From: Metridium senile
Lineage: Eukaryota > Cnidaria > Anthozoa > Actiniaria > Metridiidae
Reading direction: 5' to 3'
Length of the DNA: 64,000 nt
NCBI GenBank assembly: GCA_949775045.1
Contig: OX459097.1
Coordinates: 15,791,710 to 15,855,709 of the forward strand
Shown here: in pieces, positions 22,090-33,544 of the stretch
How the letters are laid out: the number at the start of each line of letters is the position of its first letter
How positions within the stretch are numbered: position 1 is the first letter of the stretch
The notes under the pieces: model-generated
The model's database searches: none
Seen by the model: only the letters and a program-made list of their open reading frames with translations
Told to the model about the DNA's origin: nothing
Made by a program: the position numbers and the translations under genes

Positions 22090-23105
22090 TCCATATTTAC
22101 AGTCTCTATAAATATAATGCGAATCTAACGTGAATCTAGAGATTTGCTACATTTTCGCTTCATATTTTACACACTGGTGAATATCATATTTGGTTCACAT
22201 ATGCATAAGGTGTGAATATAATGTGAATTTAGCCGACGAAATTCACACCATATTCACACTTATAGTGAAATCATTTTTTCGTGCAGTGTTTGTTTCACGG
22301 TTATATTGCTTGCACTCTAACAATTTGACTGAATATTTAATATAAGTTCCCTCACACTTATTCTTTTACATTTGTTTATGGTTTATGTGTACATGTTTAA
22401 AAAGGTTCAACTCTTATAGTTGTGACAATTCAGAGGTGTGATATATTTAATTGTGAGCACTTTTTATTAAACGATAGCCTTTTTTTGTTGAATAGTTGTC
22501 CTGATATTATACACAATAATTAACCATAATATGAAATATACTGAAAAAACTTGAGAATAACTTGAAAGATTGTAGTTATATCAAAAGATTACCAAAGAAA
22601 TAACGGGTATGAGATATAAGAAAATAATCTAAATATAAATTTTACCATTACATTGCGCAAACGTTTTCTTAACACAAACAGATTTAAATTGCTGCTGCTG
22701 AAAAAAAAAAGAATTATATTCCCCTAGACCACAGTCGATTTTTTCACAGTATTGCCTACAGGTTGGGTTGCGAAGCACTCTGCAAAGCGGCCACTGTAAT
22801 AAACCAACCTTCCTTAGAAGTCGGGGCGCCTTAACGGTCTTTGTTGTTCCAAGGAACTTACGGTGCCTTAACTTAGTTGCATGGGAGGAAGCTACCAGGA
22901 TCCAAAGCCTATATATGACGTCGCCACGTATTGATAGCCCCTATCTTTGGCCAAGTTCGGCTAACAACATAGTAATCAAACAAAATTTATACCCCGAAAT
23001 TGGGAAGCTAACAGCCATGTGGGAAGCGTAATCTTATTAACGCATCAGTGCCCTCGCGCATGCTCACTTACGTTGATATTCTTTTTTTTCTACAAGCAGC
23101 AATAT
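22090..23105. other. Gene-free stretch
   Basis: The 22090-22290 part contains several GTGAATATNATGTGAAT-like motifs and partly self-complementary TTCACAC segments, probably repeat remnants. The 87-codon frame at 22768-23031 has no recognisable features. Confidence 0.4.
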
Positions 23106-23111
23106 AAGATA

Positions 23112-23285
23112 CAGTGGAACCCCGCCTTACGGCCACCCCGTTATTGCGGCCAGTCTTTTAGGTCCCGACGAAATTGATGCCCATACATTTTCTATAAGAT
23201 TTACCCGCTTAATACGGCCACCTCGTTAATACAGCCATGCACTTTGGGCTGTCCCTTCGGTGGCCGGATTAACGGGGTTCCACTG
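23112..23285. mobile_element. 174-bp MITE with CAGTGGAACCCC ends and TA target duplication
   Basis: CAGTGGAACCCCG at the left and CGGGGTTCCACTG-type sequence at the right are inverted repeats flanked by TA (23110-23111 and 23286-23287). Internal GGCCACCCCGTTAT/TTAATACGGCC motifs repeat. The ends fit pogo/Tigger-like Tc1/mariner MITEs. Confidence 0.85.
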
Positions 23286-23456
23286 TATATTGAAATTAAA
23301 TTTGTATCAAGTACGTACGACGTATAAAAAGCTACGATTTGAAGGAGCTGATCTTGCAGACAAATTGACCGTGCGAGCTAACAAGAAGTAAATATCATTT
23401 TTAAAATAAAATTCCAACTAAAATATCGCGCTCGCGCAACTAGTGAAAATGGGCCC

Positions 23457-24106
23457 TGCAATGGCATTTGGGACTCAATACATCAGTATTTTATCACTGT
23501 AAAGGCTATACGAAAAATAAATTGTACAATAGCCTAACCGATGGCTGGATTATTTCTAATGATGATTTTGATATGTCGGTGTTGAATTTGTTTGATAAAA
23601 ACCTATATATGAAAAACGCATTGATAAATTTTCTTAACTCTTTAGCGGGCAGAAGGAAGAATTCGTCCCCTTAACTTTGGATAGGCTACTCTTTAAAAAA
23701 GTGTTACTTTCTCAGTTTGATAGACACTGTGATAATGACGTATTGAATCAGCTGTTGCCTGATACATGCTGCAGCATTTAAAACCAAAACGCAGCAATCA
23801 GGGTCTCATTTGTGTAGAATATTGCCCCTTAGTTGTTTGAAGGTGAAATCAAAACTGCACATTTTCACGTCAGACAAGTACACTGGAAAACATCGTACTT
23901 TCTTTCTTATTTTAATAGACGAAAACATCCAGTTCAAGCAAAAGTTTTACATTCATGTCAAATTTCGGTCTCACTACTTGGCATTGTGGTGCTTTTTCTT
24001 TCCAGTTTTATCAAGCGAGACGAGAAACAGCTGTTCCTTTGGAACGACTCACTCGCGCTCGTGTTTTCCTCAAACTCGTTTACAAAGCATTGTGGGTAGA
24101 TATGTC
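23457..24106. repeat. Dispersed repeat, copy 2 (0.65 kb)
   Basis: Same-orientation copy of 7877-8515. It shares long blocks such as ACTTTCTTTCTTATTTTAAT and TCTCACTACTTGG, with scattered substitutions. Its reading frames are not conserved with copy 1. Confidence 0.75.
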
Positions 24107-24660
24107 AATTTTCGACAGCTTTCCCTCAACACCTTGTGTCTTAAGGATTTTTTATAAGTGTCGAGCCATCCCGACCTACTGGTAGCATATTGCACCAATT
24201 GCATTCTTTACAGGTCAAAACTTGCCAAAATTGCCTTGGTAGGTCTTGGAGTCCAACACAAGACAGCCAGGGAGACGACTTTACTTCAACGGCGACATTT
24301 TGCAAAGCACAAACTGTTTGACGCCATCTTCTTCATAAAATCGTTTCCCACCTCTGAATTCTTTCAGAAGAGCGCCTCTACCACCTAGCCAAGCTTAATG
24401 ATGCAAGCCTAGGGGTCTTGTGCTATAGCGTGACTCAAAGAAGCACTTATAAACGAATTTTTGCCGCGTTGAGGCTAAGCACAACCACGAGCACAAATTG
24501 AACAGGAACCCTGGAGACAGTGAGCCTTCGGTGATAGCATACAGCGACAATTTCCTTGACAACGCCTTATTTGCAATGAAATCTTTTTTTTTTAAGATTT
24601 CTATTATGAAGCCAGCCAAACGTCTCCCAGGAATCTGCCGGTTAAAGGGTTAAATTAATT
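24107..24660. other. Gene-free stretch
   Basis: Only short, unsupported frames on both strands; no repeat or motif recognised. Confidence 0.35.
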
Positions 24661-24668
24661 TTTTGGTT

Positions 24669-25320
24669 GCAAATTTGACAAACATGCAGACCAAATCGGC
24701 TAACGCGTTTCTATGTATATTTCCATTCAATCTCAAATATTTTTGAAATAAGATTTGTATTTCGATATATTGTGCAAATGTTATGCAACACATGTTTTTA
24801 TTCCCAGGGGTTTTAAATTGACTGGGAGCGTACATAGCAATGCGTTAGCCGATTTGCTCTATCACATAAGCATTCTCTAAACCTCTTGGAAACAAAAGAA
24901 AATGGGCGTCGACGGTCGGTTAACAACTAAAAACCTGCGTGCTTGCGAAAAGAACTCGCACTTGGTTGATAATCTATATTTATAAAGAGGTTATGCAAAT
25001 TTGACAAACATGCAGACCAAATCGGCTAACGCGTTTCTATGTATATTTCCATTCAATCTCAAATATTTTTGAAATAAGATTTGTATTTCGATATATTGTG
25101 CAAATGTTTTGCAACACATGTTTTTATTCCCAGGGGTTATAAATTGACTGGGAGCGTACATAGCAACGCGTTAGCCGATTTGCTCTATCACATAAACATT
25201 CTCTAAACCTCTTGGAAACAAAAGAAAATGGGCGTCGACGGTCTGTTAACAACTAAAAACCCGCGTGCTTAGCAAACGACCTCGCACTTGGTTGTTAATC
25301 TATATTTATAAAGAGGTTAT
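24669..25320. repeat. 326-bp tandem duplication with an internal inverted repeat
   Basis: The block starting GCAAATTTGACAAACATGCA at 24669 recurs at 24995. Within each copy, CAAATCGGCTAACGCGTT and AAYGCGTTAGCCGATTTG form an inverted pair about 165 bp apart. The copies are nearly identical. Confidence 0.88.
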
Positions 25321-26030
25321 GCAACGCTATTAGAGATTTTTGTTTTAGCGGCATTGGCACAAACTATTCCTACTTTAGATAAATTGATTTTCTCTAAGAC
25401 AAGAACGTGAATTCTATTAAAGTCTAAATTGAATATAAGTCGGATTTTTCGCTTTTTGCAGGTGATCATGAGTGTATTCATCAAAATTTGTAAAGATATT
25501 TTTCCATTGTTTCATTTATTTATCGCATCAGTGAATAGTTTATCAATCTTAAAAATATTTTGAAACAATTAATATTACATTCCAGCAAACTGAAAGAAGA
25601 ATTAAGCTACATATAATCATTTTTGTTTTTAATTGTTTTTTTCAGTCTCATTTTTTACATTTATTTTCGGAAGAAATATTATAGATTGACAATGAACAAA
25701 CCCTCTGTTGTTTTGCTTTTTTCACTTAAATATTTTTGATATTTTTATTTATATTCTAAAAAAGACAGATTGAAGAAGTGTTGCTGAAAGTATGTAAATT
25801 GCAAGACGCTATAGAAAAAAATTCAGATCCTATCTGACTCGTGAATGGCCAATAACGATTTGTTGATTGAATACTCTAGATGAAAAAATGGTTAATTTAT
25901 TTTCGACTACGTAGAAATATCTAGGTTTTTGTTCACATATGGTATGGCCCAATGAGTGGGAATTGATATATAAATGACTATTCAAACTTATAAAACTCAT
26001 TAATAATTCATGATAATTTAACAAAAGAAA
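25321..26030. other. Gene-free stretch with a diverged repeat
   Basis: AGAGATTTTTGTTTTAGCGGCAT with GGCACAA at 25330-25370 matches, in reverse orientation, 29725-29765. These are two diverged copies of one unclassified repeat. The rest is AT-rich. Confidence 0.45.
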
Positions 26031-26036
26031 TCACAA

Positions 26037-26060
26037 CCACACCACACCACACCACACCAC
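26037..26060. repeat. (CCACA)n short microsatellite
   Basis: Five consecutive CCACA-type units. Confidence 0.85.
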
Positions 26061-26132
26061 AAAACACCACATCATTATCTTGACAATTTTAGTAAAATAT
26101 GAAAGAACTAGCGTTGGAGTTTCATAAGTATT

Positions 26133-26227
26133 ATACAATATTCGCGTCCGATCTGTATGAGATATACAGTGGCTCGTCCTCGACTCGCCACTGTATATCC
26201 CATACAGATCTCCCGCTCATATTGTAT
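26133..26227. repeat. 95-bp foldback hairpin
   Basis: GATCTGTATG and GATATACAGTGGC pair with GCCACTGTATATC and CATACAGATC around a centre of about 13 bp. ATACAATAT and ATATTGTAT close the outer stem. Confidence 0.85.
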
Positions 26228-26576
26228 ATAGTACTAAAAACTCTAAAAAAAAGTAATAAGTAATAAGCTCATGACGACGTTTCGGACGTGAATATTAATT
26301 TCGTATAAAATCCACATTTCTTATCATCGTCCTTATGTGTGGAGCTAGCAAAAGATGTGAAAAATTGACACATTTCAAATGTAACGCACCATGTAGAATT
26401 GCTTTTAACTAAGATAGTACAATATACCATGCCAGAAATAGGAACAGCAAACCATAATTGTTTTCTTGCTACAAGTACCACATAGTACCTATACGCATTA
26501 TTGTATTGTGTACTACTATTGTGTACTGTACTACTATTGTGCACTATTGTATACCAAAATATAGCAGCTATCGATA

Positions 26577-26764
26577 CCTAGTATCACAGTATCTCAGTAT
26601 CACAGTATCTCAGTATCTCAGTATCACAGTATCTCAGTATCTCAGTATCTCAGTATCACAGTATCTCAGTATCACAGTATCTCAGTATCTCAGTATCACA
26701 GTATCTCAGTATCACAGTATCACAGTACCACAGTACCACAGTACCACAGTACCACAGTATCACA
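26577..26764. repeat. (CAGTATCT/CAGTATCA)n octamer array
   Basis: About 23 octamer units. It is the reverse-complement counterpart of the larger TACTGTGR array that starts about 640 bp downstream. Confidence 0.92.
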
Positions 26765-26779
26765 ATCACTGTATATGTA

Positions 26780-27400
26780 TTATTTATTATAAATCAATCA
26801 TACCAACAATGCCATTTGGTCTTAGAGTACACTATTCAGTATTCAATGTTTTTTGTACATGATTGTTCGTATGCAATGTTCACTTGCAGTAATACAGTTG
26901 ATCTGGAGCAATATAAATCCAAGTGTCAAAACTCGACTTTTCAGTCTTTTCTTTTCATTTCATTTTCCTTTTTTTTTTGTTATGTAATCTTAAAACAGAT
27001 CATAATACACTTGGCATTCCTTTATCGTGATAGATGTGTCCAGATTAAGACCATTTTACCATGTTTACCGGAAATAAGCACAAAAGACCACACAAGAGAA
27101 TTATTTACCTAGATAAATTGGTATTAAAACTTATACATTTATTGCCTGAGTAACTCTGTTAACCGTCAAGAATGGCTCCAATGAAAGTCGTAAAATGAAG
27201 TTTGATTGTTGCATTAAATAACTGCACAAAAACAGCATAGGCATAGAAATAGACTTGTTTTCTTTATAAAAACGTAGAACACATTATTATGGCATTTATA
27301 GGACTATTACCTTTGGTTCTACTGTATTTTATTTTCTAGATCTCTACAAAAACAAGACTATTGCGATCTGTTACACTGTAATTGTTACAAATCCCGCATT
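26780..27400. other. Spacer between inverted octamer arrays
   Basis: AT-rich DNA with no supported exon. Confidence 0.4.
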
Positions 27401-27404
27401 ACAG

Positions 27405-28960
27405 TACCGTGATACGATTGGTACTGTAATACTGTGATACTATGGTGCTATGGTACTTTGGTACTGCAATATACTGTGATACTATGGTACTGTGATGTAC
27501 TGTAATACTGTGATACTATGGTACTGTGGTACTATGATACTATGGTACTTTGGTACTGTGATACTATGGTACTGTGATACTATGGTACTGTGATACTGTG
27601 GTACTGTGGTACTGTGGTACTGTGATACTGTGATACTGTGGTACTGTGATACTGTGGTACTGTTGTACTGTGATACTGTGGTACTATGATACTATGGTAC
27701 TTTGGTACTGTGATACTGTGATACTATGGTACTGTGGTACTGTGATACTGTGATACTGTGATACTATGGTACTGTGGTACAGTGATACTGTGGTACTGTG
27801 GTACAGTGATACTGTGGTACTGTGGTACTGTGATACTATGGTACTGTGATACTATGGCACTGTGATACTATGGTACTGTGGTACTGTGATACTGTGGTAC
27901 TGTGATACTATGGTACTGTGGTACTGTGATACTGTGATACTGTGGTACTGTGATACTGTGATACTGTGATACTGTGATACTATGGTACTGTGATACTGTG
28001 GTACTGTGGTACTGTGATACTATGGTACTTTGGTACTGTGGTACTTTGGTACTGTGGTACTATGATACTGTGGTACTGTGGTACTGTGATACTGTGGTAC
28101 TGTGGTACTGTGGTACTGTGGTACTGTGGTACTGTGGTACATTGGTACTGTGGTACTGTGATACTATGGTACTGTGATACTATGGTACATTGGTACTGTG
28201 ATACTATGGTACATTGGTACTGTGATACTGTGGTACTGTGGTACTGTGGTACTGTGGTACTGTGGTACTGTGGTACTGTGGTACTGTGGTACTGTGGTAC
28301 TGTGGTACTGTGGTACTGTGGTACTGTGGTACTGTGGTACTGTGGTACTGTGGTACTGTGGTACTGTGGTACTGTGGTACTGTGGTACTGTGGTACTGTG
28401 GTACTGTGGTACTGTGGTACTGTGGTACTGTGGTACTGTGGTACTGTGGTACTGTGGTACTGTGGTACTGTGGTACTGTGGTACTGTGGTACTGTGGTAC
28501 TGTGGTACTGTGGTACTGTGGTACTGTGGTACTGTGGTACTGTGGTACTGTGGTACTGTGGTACTGTGGTACTGTGATACTGTGGTACTGTGATACTGTG
28601 ATACTGTGATACTGTGATACTATGGTACTGTGATACTGTGGTACTGTGGTACTGTGATACTGTGGTACTGTGGTACTGTGGTACTGTGGTACTGTGGTAC
28701 TGTGGTACTGTGGTACTGTGGTACTGTGGTACTGTGGTACTGTGGTACTGTGGTACTGTGGTACTGTGGTACTGTGGTACTGTGGTACTGTGGTACTGTG
28801 GTACTGTGGTACTGTGGTACTGTGGTACTGTGGTACTGTGATACTGTGATACTGTGGTACTGTGATACTGTGATACTGTGATACTGTGATACTATGGTAC
28901 TGTGATACTGTGGTACTATGGTACTGTGATACTGTGATACTGTGATACTGTGATATTATG
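27405..28960. repeat. (TACTGTGG/TACTGTGA)n octamer array, about 1.55 kb
   Basis: Roughly 190 octamer units. TACTGTGG dominates two homogeneous cores (about 28215-28570 and 28665-28840), while TACTGTGA and TACTATGG variants fill the edges. An 8-bp unit reads as an 8-codon repeat in every frame, and no unit variant commonly makes a stop, so several frames are open on both strands (up to 258 codons). These are not genes. Confidence 0.95.
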
Positions 28961-28979
28961 ACAATTTCATACTGCGACA

Positions 28980-30190
28980 CACGTAGTAATAATTATGCTA
29001 TTCTTAAACAGACAATAATACATAATACATAGACTCAACCATAATACATGACAATATGACGAAAAACATGTTGGGTCGGTGTAAAAAGGTTGAAAAGGAA
29101 AAAAGGGGTGGAAGTAACAGGAAGAAAAAGTGACCAGTTAAAAGCGGTACCCTGGTACAGGTAGCAAGATAAAAAAGACAGAGAAGCAATCCCATAACAG
29201 GCAGCATATGTAGTACAAGCGTTGTGATTGAAATGGCTGTTTACAATTTTCGACTAGTACTGTATAGTGATTGTTCATTTCTGTCTGCAAAACTGCAACC
29301 GGGATTGCAGATCACATGCAAATTATTTGTCAAATCCAAAGATATATTTTACTGTATGGGGAATTATTTTGAAGAGTAAATAACAGATGAAGACTAGCAA
29401 TTATTCAATTTTTTTATTTGGTACGTATAACTATAAACAAAAGATTAGAAATGTCTATTTTTATCTCAACATACCCATATAAGTAACATATTTTGATCAT
29501 TTTGAAACAAGTATCAGAATTCTTTGGGAATTTATTATTTACTTTTAATATTATTCAGATTTTTATTTCTCCAGAAAATAAAGGGAACAATTAACACTAA
29601 TTAATTTACAATACAAAGTAGATAAATCATTTTGCTATTCTTAGTATATAACGCAATAATGCAAATGACCTATTGTGAACAGCGGTCACAGATAACTGGT
29701 TTTATACAATAGGAACTTCCCTTGTGCCAAAAGCGAGCTTATGCCGCTAAAACAAAAATCTCTATTATACTTTTATAAATAGGTTACATCATTCGATTAT
29801 TTAGTAAGAGACAAACAATAGCATTGATTGACTCAAGTAACGATCTTGGTCTTTGAGGAATTTAATTATTTCGTTACAGTGCTCAGACAATAAAACAGAT
29901 CTCACGATATACAATAGACCATAGTTAATAGAGGGGAGTGGTTATGAAACCCGAGAGACTTCAAATAGCCTGACAAACAAGCAAATATTGATGTTCAGTA
30001 CGGTTGTGACCGTGCGCAATCTATTGTTTAACATTCATTTACAAAGCTTGATTGATAACTAAAACGTATTTTGGCTGATTGTCTAATATATGTAAGAATT
30101 CCTTTGTGTAGTGCGCTGTCACTCTTTAAAAAGTGAACAAAAAGATAGAACAATGAGTTTCATAACCTCTATTATTAACACTGATTAAAT
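28980..30190. other. Gene-free stretch upstream of lectin 3
   Basis: It holds the inverted copy of the 25330 repeat near 29725-29765. Otherwise it is AT-rich with short shadow frames. Confidence 0.4.
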
Positions 30191-30195
30191 GCATA

Positions 30196-30205
30196 GCTAT
30201 AAAAG
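30196..30205 (+). promoter_or_regulatory. TATA box of lectin 3
   Basis: GCATAGCTATAAAAG is 53 bp before the ATG and matches the lectin 2 promoter. The leader sequence next to the ATG is also conserved. Confidence 0.75.
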
Positions 30206-30257
30206 AGGAGTGCCTGTATAATAATTGAATAATACTGACTGAGGTCTTGCTATCATC

Positions 30258-32166
30258 ATGAAGCTCACACTTGCATTGCTGTTTCTTGGACTTATCGTCT
30301 TCGCTGCAGCTTTTCCAAAACGTGAAGAAACGCAACGAACAGAACAAGAAGATCAAGACGAAGCTCTTGCTGATTTAGAAGACTTTCAATTAGGTATGCA
30401 ATGTGAAGATTTGTAATGTAACGCGGTGCAAAAAGTCCAATTAAGTTCTCGATCTTATATTTGTTGTTATTTCTAGACGAGGGACAAACGAATCAAACCG
30501 ATGTGGTGGATGGAAACGAACTTAAAGGTACGTCTTTAAGCACTGCAACCATAAAGTGATCTGAGAGTGTACACCATACAATTATATATGATACTTTAGT
30601 TTTTCTGCGATAGTCTATTTGTTTTGAAAATAGATAGAGCAATGTTTTCGTAAATGAAGCTTCCAACCTTTGTCTGGGCGTGGATATTCTTTGTTCACGT
30701 GACATAATTCTGCCAGCGCACATTCATTCACTACAGCTTGATTGACAAGTTACCAAATATAGGAAGGAGCGAATAAACGTCGGTTTTTCTCAGGCTAACT
30801 TTGTTAATCTTAATTTTCTTTTTTGTTTTACTTTTCCAGATGGTGAACAAATTGATAAAACTTCTTCCAAGTTCGATGAAAGCAAGATTGGTGGTGTGTA
30901 TTCATTTGAACTATTTACGTTTCCATTAAATCTCCACTGTTTTCTTTTTTCTACCTACTTTGCTCGTGCTAAGTGCAACGGTGATTTTCTCTCTGATTTC
31001 ACTTCTAGATTTTCTGTGTTATCTCATTTCATTACAAATTTCTTATCTACTTTTTTTTATTTTCCTTGACAGTTCAAAGTCGTTCCGCAATGCGTGAGTA
31101 TACTTAATACTATACTATTTTTATGCAAAGGCAATGATTTAATCACACTTGAAAGGTGCTAGAATTACAGATAGCAGTGTTTCAGAAGTAAACATTAGTT
31201 TTCAAGCGCGTGATTACAAAAGTGCATTTCAATTTTCTCAGCTCCCACAAAAGACCATTTCACATTTGTCGGAGATCAACCTCGGCCTCGTTAACGTGTA
31301 AAATATTCTTTAGAATTGGAGTACGGCCCGTGAAATCTTTAATAATTTCAATTGTTTGATAATGTGTAATTAGACTAATATGGCTGTAGTCCAGTTGTAA
31401 AGAATATATTGCACTCTATCGAGCTAGTCTGAGGTTGATCGACGAGAACTGTGTAAAGGACTATAATAAGTGATATTTAGTACCAAGGAATGCAAAATGT
31501 TCTATTACACGCTTTAAGTGTTTCTGATTCATTGCACGCTTTTGTTGCTTATACCTTATTGAAGGCTTTTAGTGTTTGTACGTACTCTATCGTAAAACCT
31601 ACTTTTATTTCATAGGTACATTTACACTATGCGTACATGCTTTAAGTGTTTCTGATTTATTGCACGCTTTTTTTGCTTATACCTTACTGAAGGCTTTTAG
31701 TGTTTGTACGTACTCTAGCGTAAAACCTACTTTTATTTCATAGGTTCATTTATACTATGCGTACATGCTTTAAGTGTTTCTGATTCTTGCACGCCTTTGT
31801 TGCTTATACCTTACTGAAAGCTTTTAGTGTTTGTACATACTCTATCGTAAAACCTACTTTTATTTCTTAGGTACATTCATACTGTGTGAATCACACCATG
31901 GAATCCTTAGATGTCCCCATGGGCAACGTATCATTGTGGAATACGCTAATTACGGTCGAACAACTGGCGGCCATGTTTGTGCAAGTGTATTTACCAGTAC
32001 AAGTACTACCAACTGTTACTCGGTATACTCTAGTAGCGTGATCCGCTGTGCCTGTAACAATAGGCAGTTCTGTCGATTGTATGCCGATAACAAAAATTTC
32101 GGTGACCCATGTGCTTGGACTCACAAGTACATTGAGGTGAAATACAAATGTCAGTCCGTGCAGTAG
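30258..32166 (+). CDS. Lectin 3: secreted prepro-SUEL lectin, five exons
   Basis: Exons: 30258-30393, 30477-30527, 30840-30893, 31073-31093, 31871-32166, giving 185 residues with the same phases as lectin 2. Signal peptide MKLTLALLFLGLIVFAAA; acidic propeptide from exons 1-3 (EEDQDEALADLED-type composition). Micro-exon 4 encodes VQSRSAM, so the dibasic site of lectin 2 is monobasic here. The SUEL exon keeps ANYGR, NFGDPC, KYIEV and nine cysteines including RCAC. It has a Ser/Thr-rich insertion after the third cysteine (SVFTSTSTT) and a longer tail (QSVQ). Intron 4 contains three 128-bp repeats, each ending in a splice acceptor; the third acceptor is the one in frame with the full domain. Carbohydrate binding is inferred from the family. 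Confidence 0.88.
31509..31870. repeat. 128-bp tandem triplication carrying splice acceptors
   Basis: Units start at 31509, 31637 and 31765. Each contains GTTTGTACRTACTCTAKCGT, related to the 27-bp minisatellite, and ends with TTTTATTTCWTAG followed by GTACATT-like sequence. Thus the lectin 3 acceptor and the first codons of its SUEL exon have upstream decoys at 31615/31616 and 31743/31744. Confidence 0.88.
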
Positions 32167-32460
32167 TGAGCTATGAGAAATGAGAAACACACGTATATTT
32201 CCTTGCGACTTCTTAAATCGATTTGCTTCATAACACTTTTTTGGTTAGCCCTTTCTCTCTGTTTCCCTTTTTTTTATTTATGTTTTACCTTTTCTCACTA
32301 ATTTATTCAAGTCATTTCCCTTTTAGTTTTCCATATGTTAACCAGATATATATATATCTCCCATCTTACTGTCTATTTTAAGCCGTGTTTCTCACCTCAA
32401 AAAAGCCACATCGATTCACCGGTTGTTATAATAATAGTGTTAAAGTAATTGTAAAACGTA

Positions 32461-32472
32461 AATAAAATAAAA
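32461..32472 (+). terminator. Likely poly(A) signals of lectin 3
   Basis: GTAAATAAAATAAAAGTAG, about 295 bp after the stop, matches the block after lectins 1 and 2. Confidence 0.6.
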
Positions 32473-32894
32473 GTAGTTTGAATGGTAACAATTCTGTTGT
32501 GGTATTTGTTTCATTTTTATTAATTTTAGACTACAAAACAGTCCCAACTCCGAAGGAAACGAGTGAGAGTACGAAAGAGAAAAGCTTTGACCGAGAGAAA
32601 ATAAGAAGACAATAAGGAAGTAGTTTGAATAAAAACAATTGAGTTGTGACATTTGTTGCATTTTGGTGAATGTTAGATGGTGAACGAGTCCCTACTTTTA
32701 CGCGAAAACTATGAAGAAAATAATTAAAGCTACTTCCATGGCCAAAATACCTTGGGACATTATCTGTTTTTAATACATGAAAAATATTTGAATAACATTT
32801 TTCCGTTTCCCTATATATCTCCCTCGTATCAATGTTGATTTTTGGGAATGTGAAACGGTTGTGCTGGTTTGCAAATCACATTTCTATGTTTTGT

Positions 32895-33430
32895 ATACAT
32901 ACAATACAATACAATACAATACAATACAATACTTTTTATTCATATTTCTGTTAGCAAGTTTATATACATATTTATATATTTAGATGTTTGCATATTTTGC
33001 TTATATATATAATATATATTTTACTAATTTTTTGTTTTTGTTTTTTTAAGCAGAAATATAATTATGTTTTTCGAAATGTTCAGTATCTAAATTAACCGTT
33101 AGGTTTTCTAGTTAGATACTAACATTATAAGTTATATTTAGATGAGCTAGTATACACACAACAATAAATATATACACACAACAATAAATACATAAATTTA
33201 TAAAAAACGAAGGAAGTATAGACCTTGAAATAATAAATAAGATTAGGAGAGTTGAGAAATATTTGATTAAGTTATTTTTTCCAAAGGATTTAAATTTCTT
33301 TCGAGGAATTTTGGAGTTCTAACAAAAATATTGAGTTTCTTAGCAAAAGACTGATGATTATTAATTTGTTTTAAAGGTAGTGGCAGTTCTTTCCATAGAA
33401 TAAATATATAGAACAAAAGCGTTCATGAAA
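32895..33430 (-). pseudogene. Degraded 3' end of a non-LTR retrotransposon (LINE)
   Basis: The minus-strand translation of about 33270-33420 contains ILWKELPLPLKQINNHQSF and AKKLNIFV, with stops. This resembles the conserved 'WNxLP...SFKxxLK' end of CR1/L2-type LINE reverse transcriptases. The sequence ends at an ATACA microsatellite (32900-32931), as LINE 3' ends often do. It is heavily 5'-truncated and inactive. Confidence 0.55.
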
Positions 33431-33450
33431 AAGTGACGATGTCCTAACAA

Positions 33451-33543
33451 TTTTGGCCGAGAGAGAATGAGGAGGGCCTTGACTATCACCTCTCGCTCCA
33501 CTCCCGGCTCGAGCGTCATAAATCTCCTTATTCTCGCCCAAAA
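33451..33543. mobile_element. Small foldback MITE, TTTTGGCCGAGAGAGAATGA family
   Basis: Second copy of the element after lectin 2. Its arms (TTTTGGCCGAGAGAGAATGA against CTTATTCTCGCCCAAAAC) are more diverged. Confidence 0.6.
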
Positions 33544-33544
33544 C

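Noticed and set aside
22768..23031. Possible 87-codon gene
   Set aside because: No domain, no splice or promoter context, and it adjoins repeat-rich DNA; consistent with chance.
27974..28980. Long open frames (up to 258 codons, both strands) with repeats such as LWYCGTVV or STTVPQYH
   Set aside because: They are produced by the octamer array: an 8-bp unit gives an 8-codon period in every frame and rarely makes stops. No start context, promoter or splice sites.
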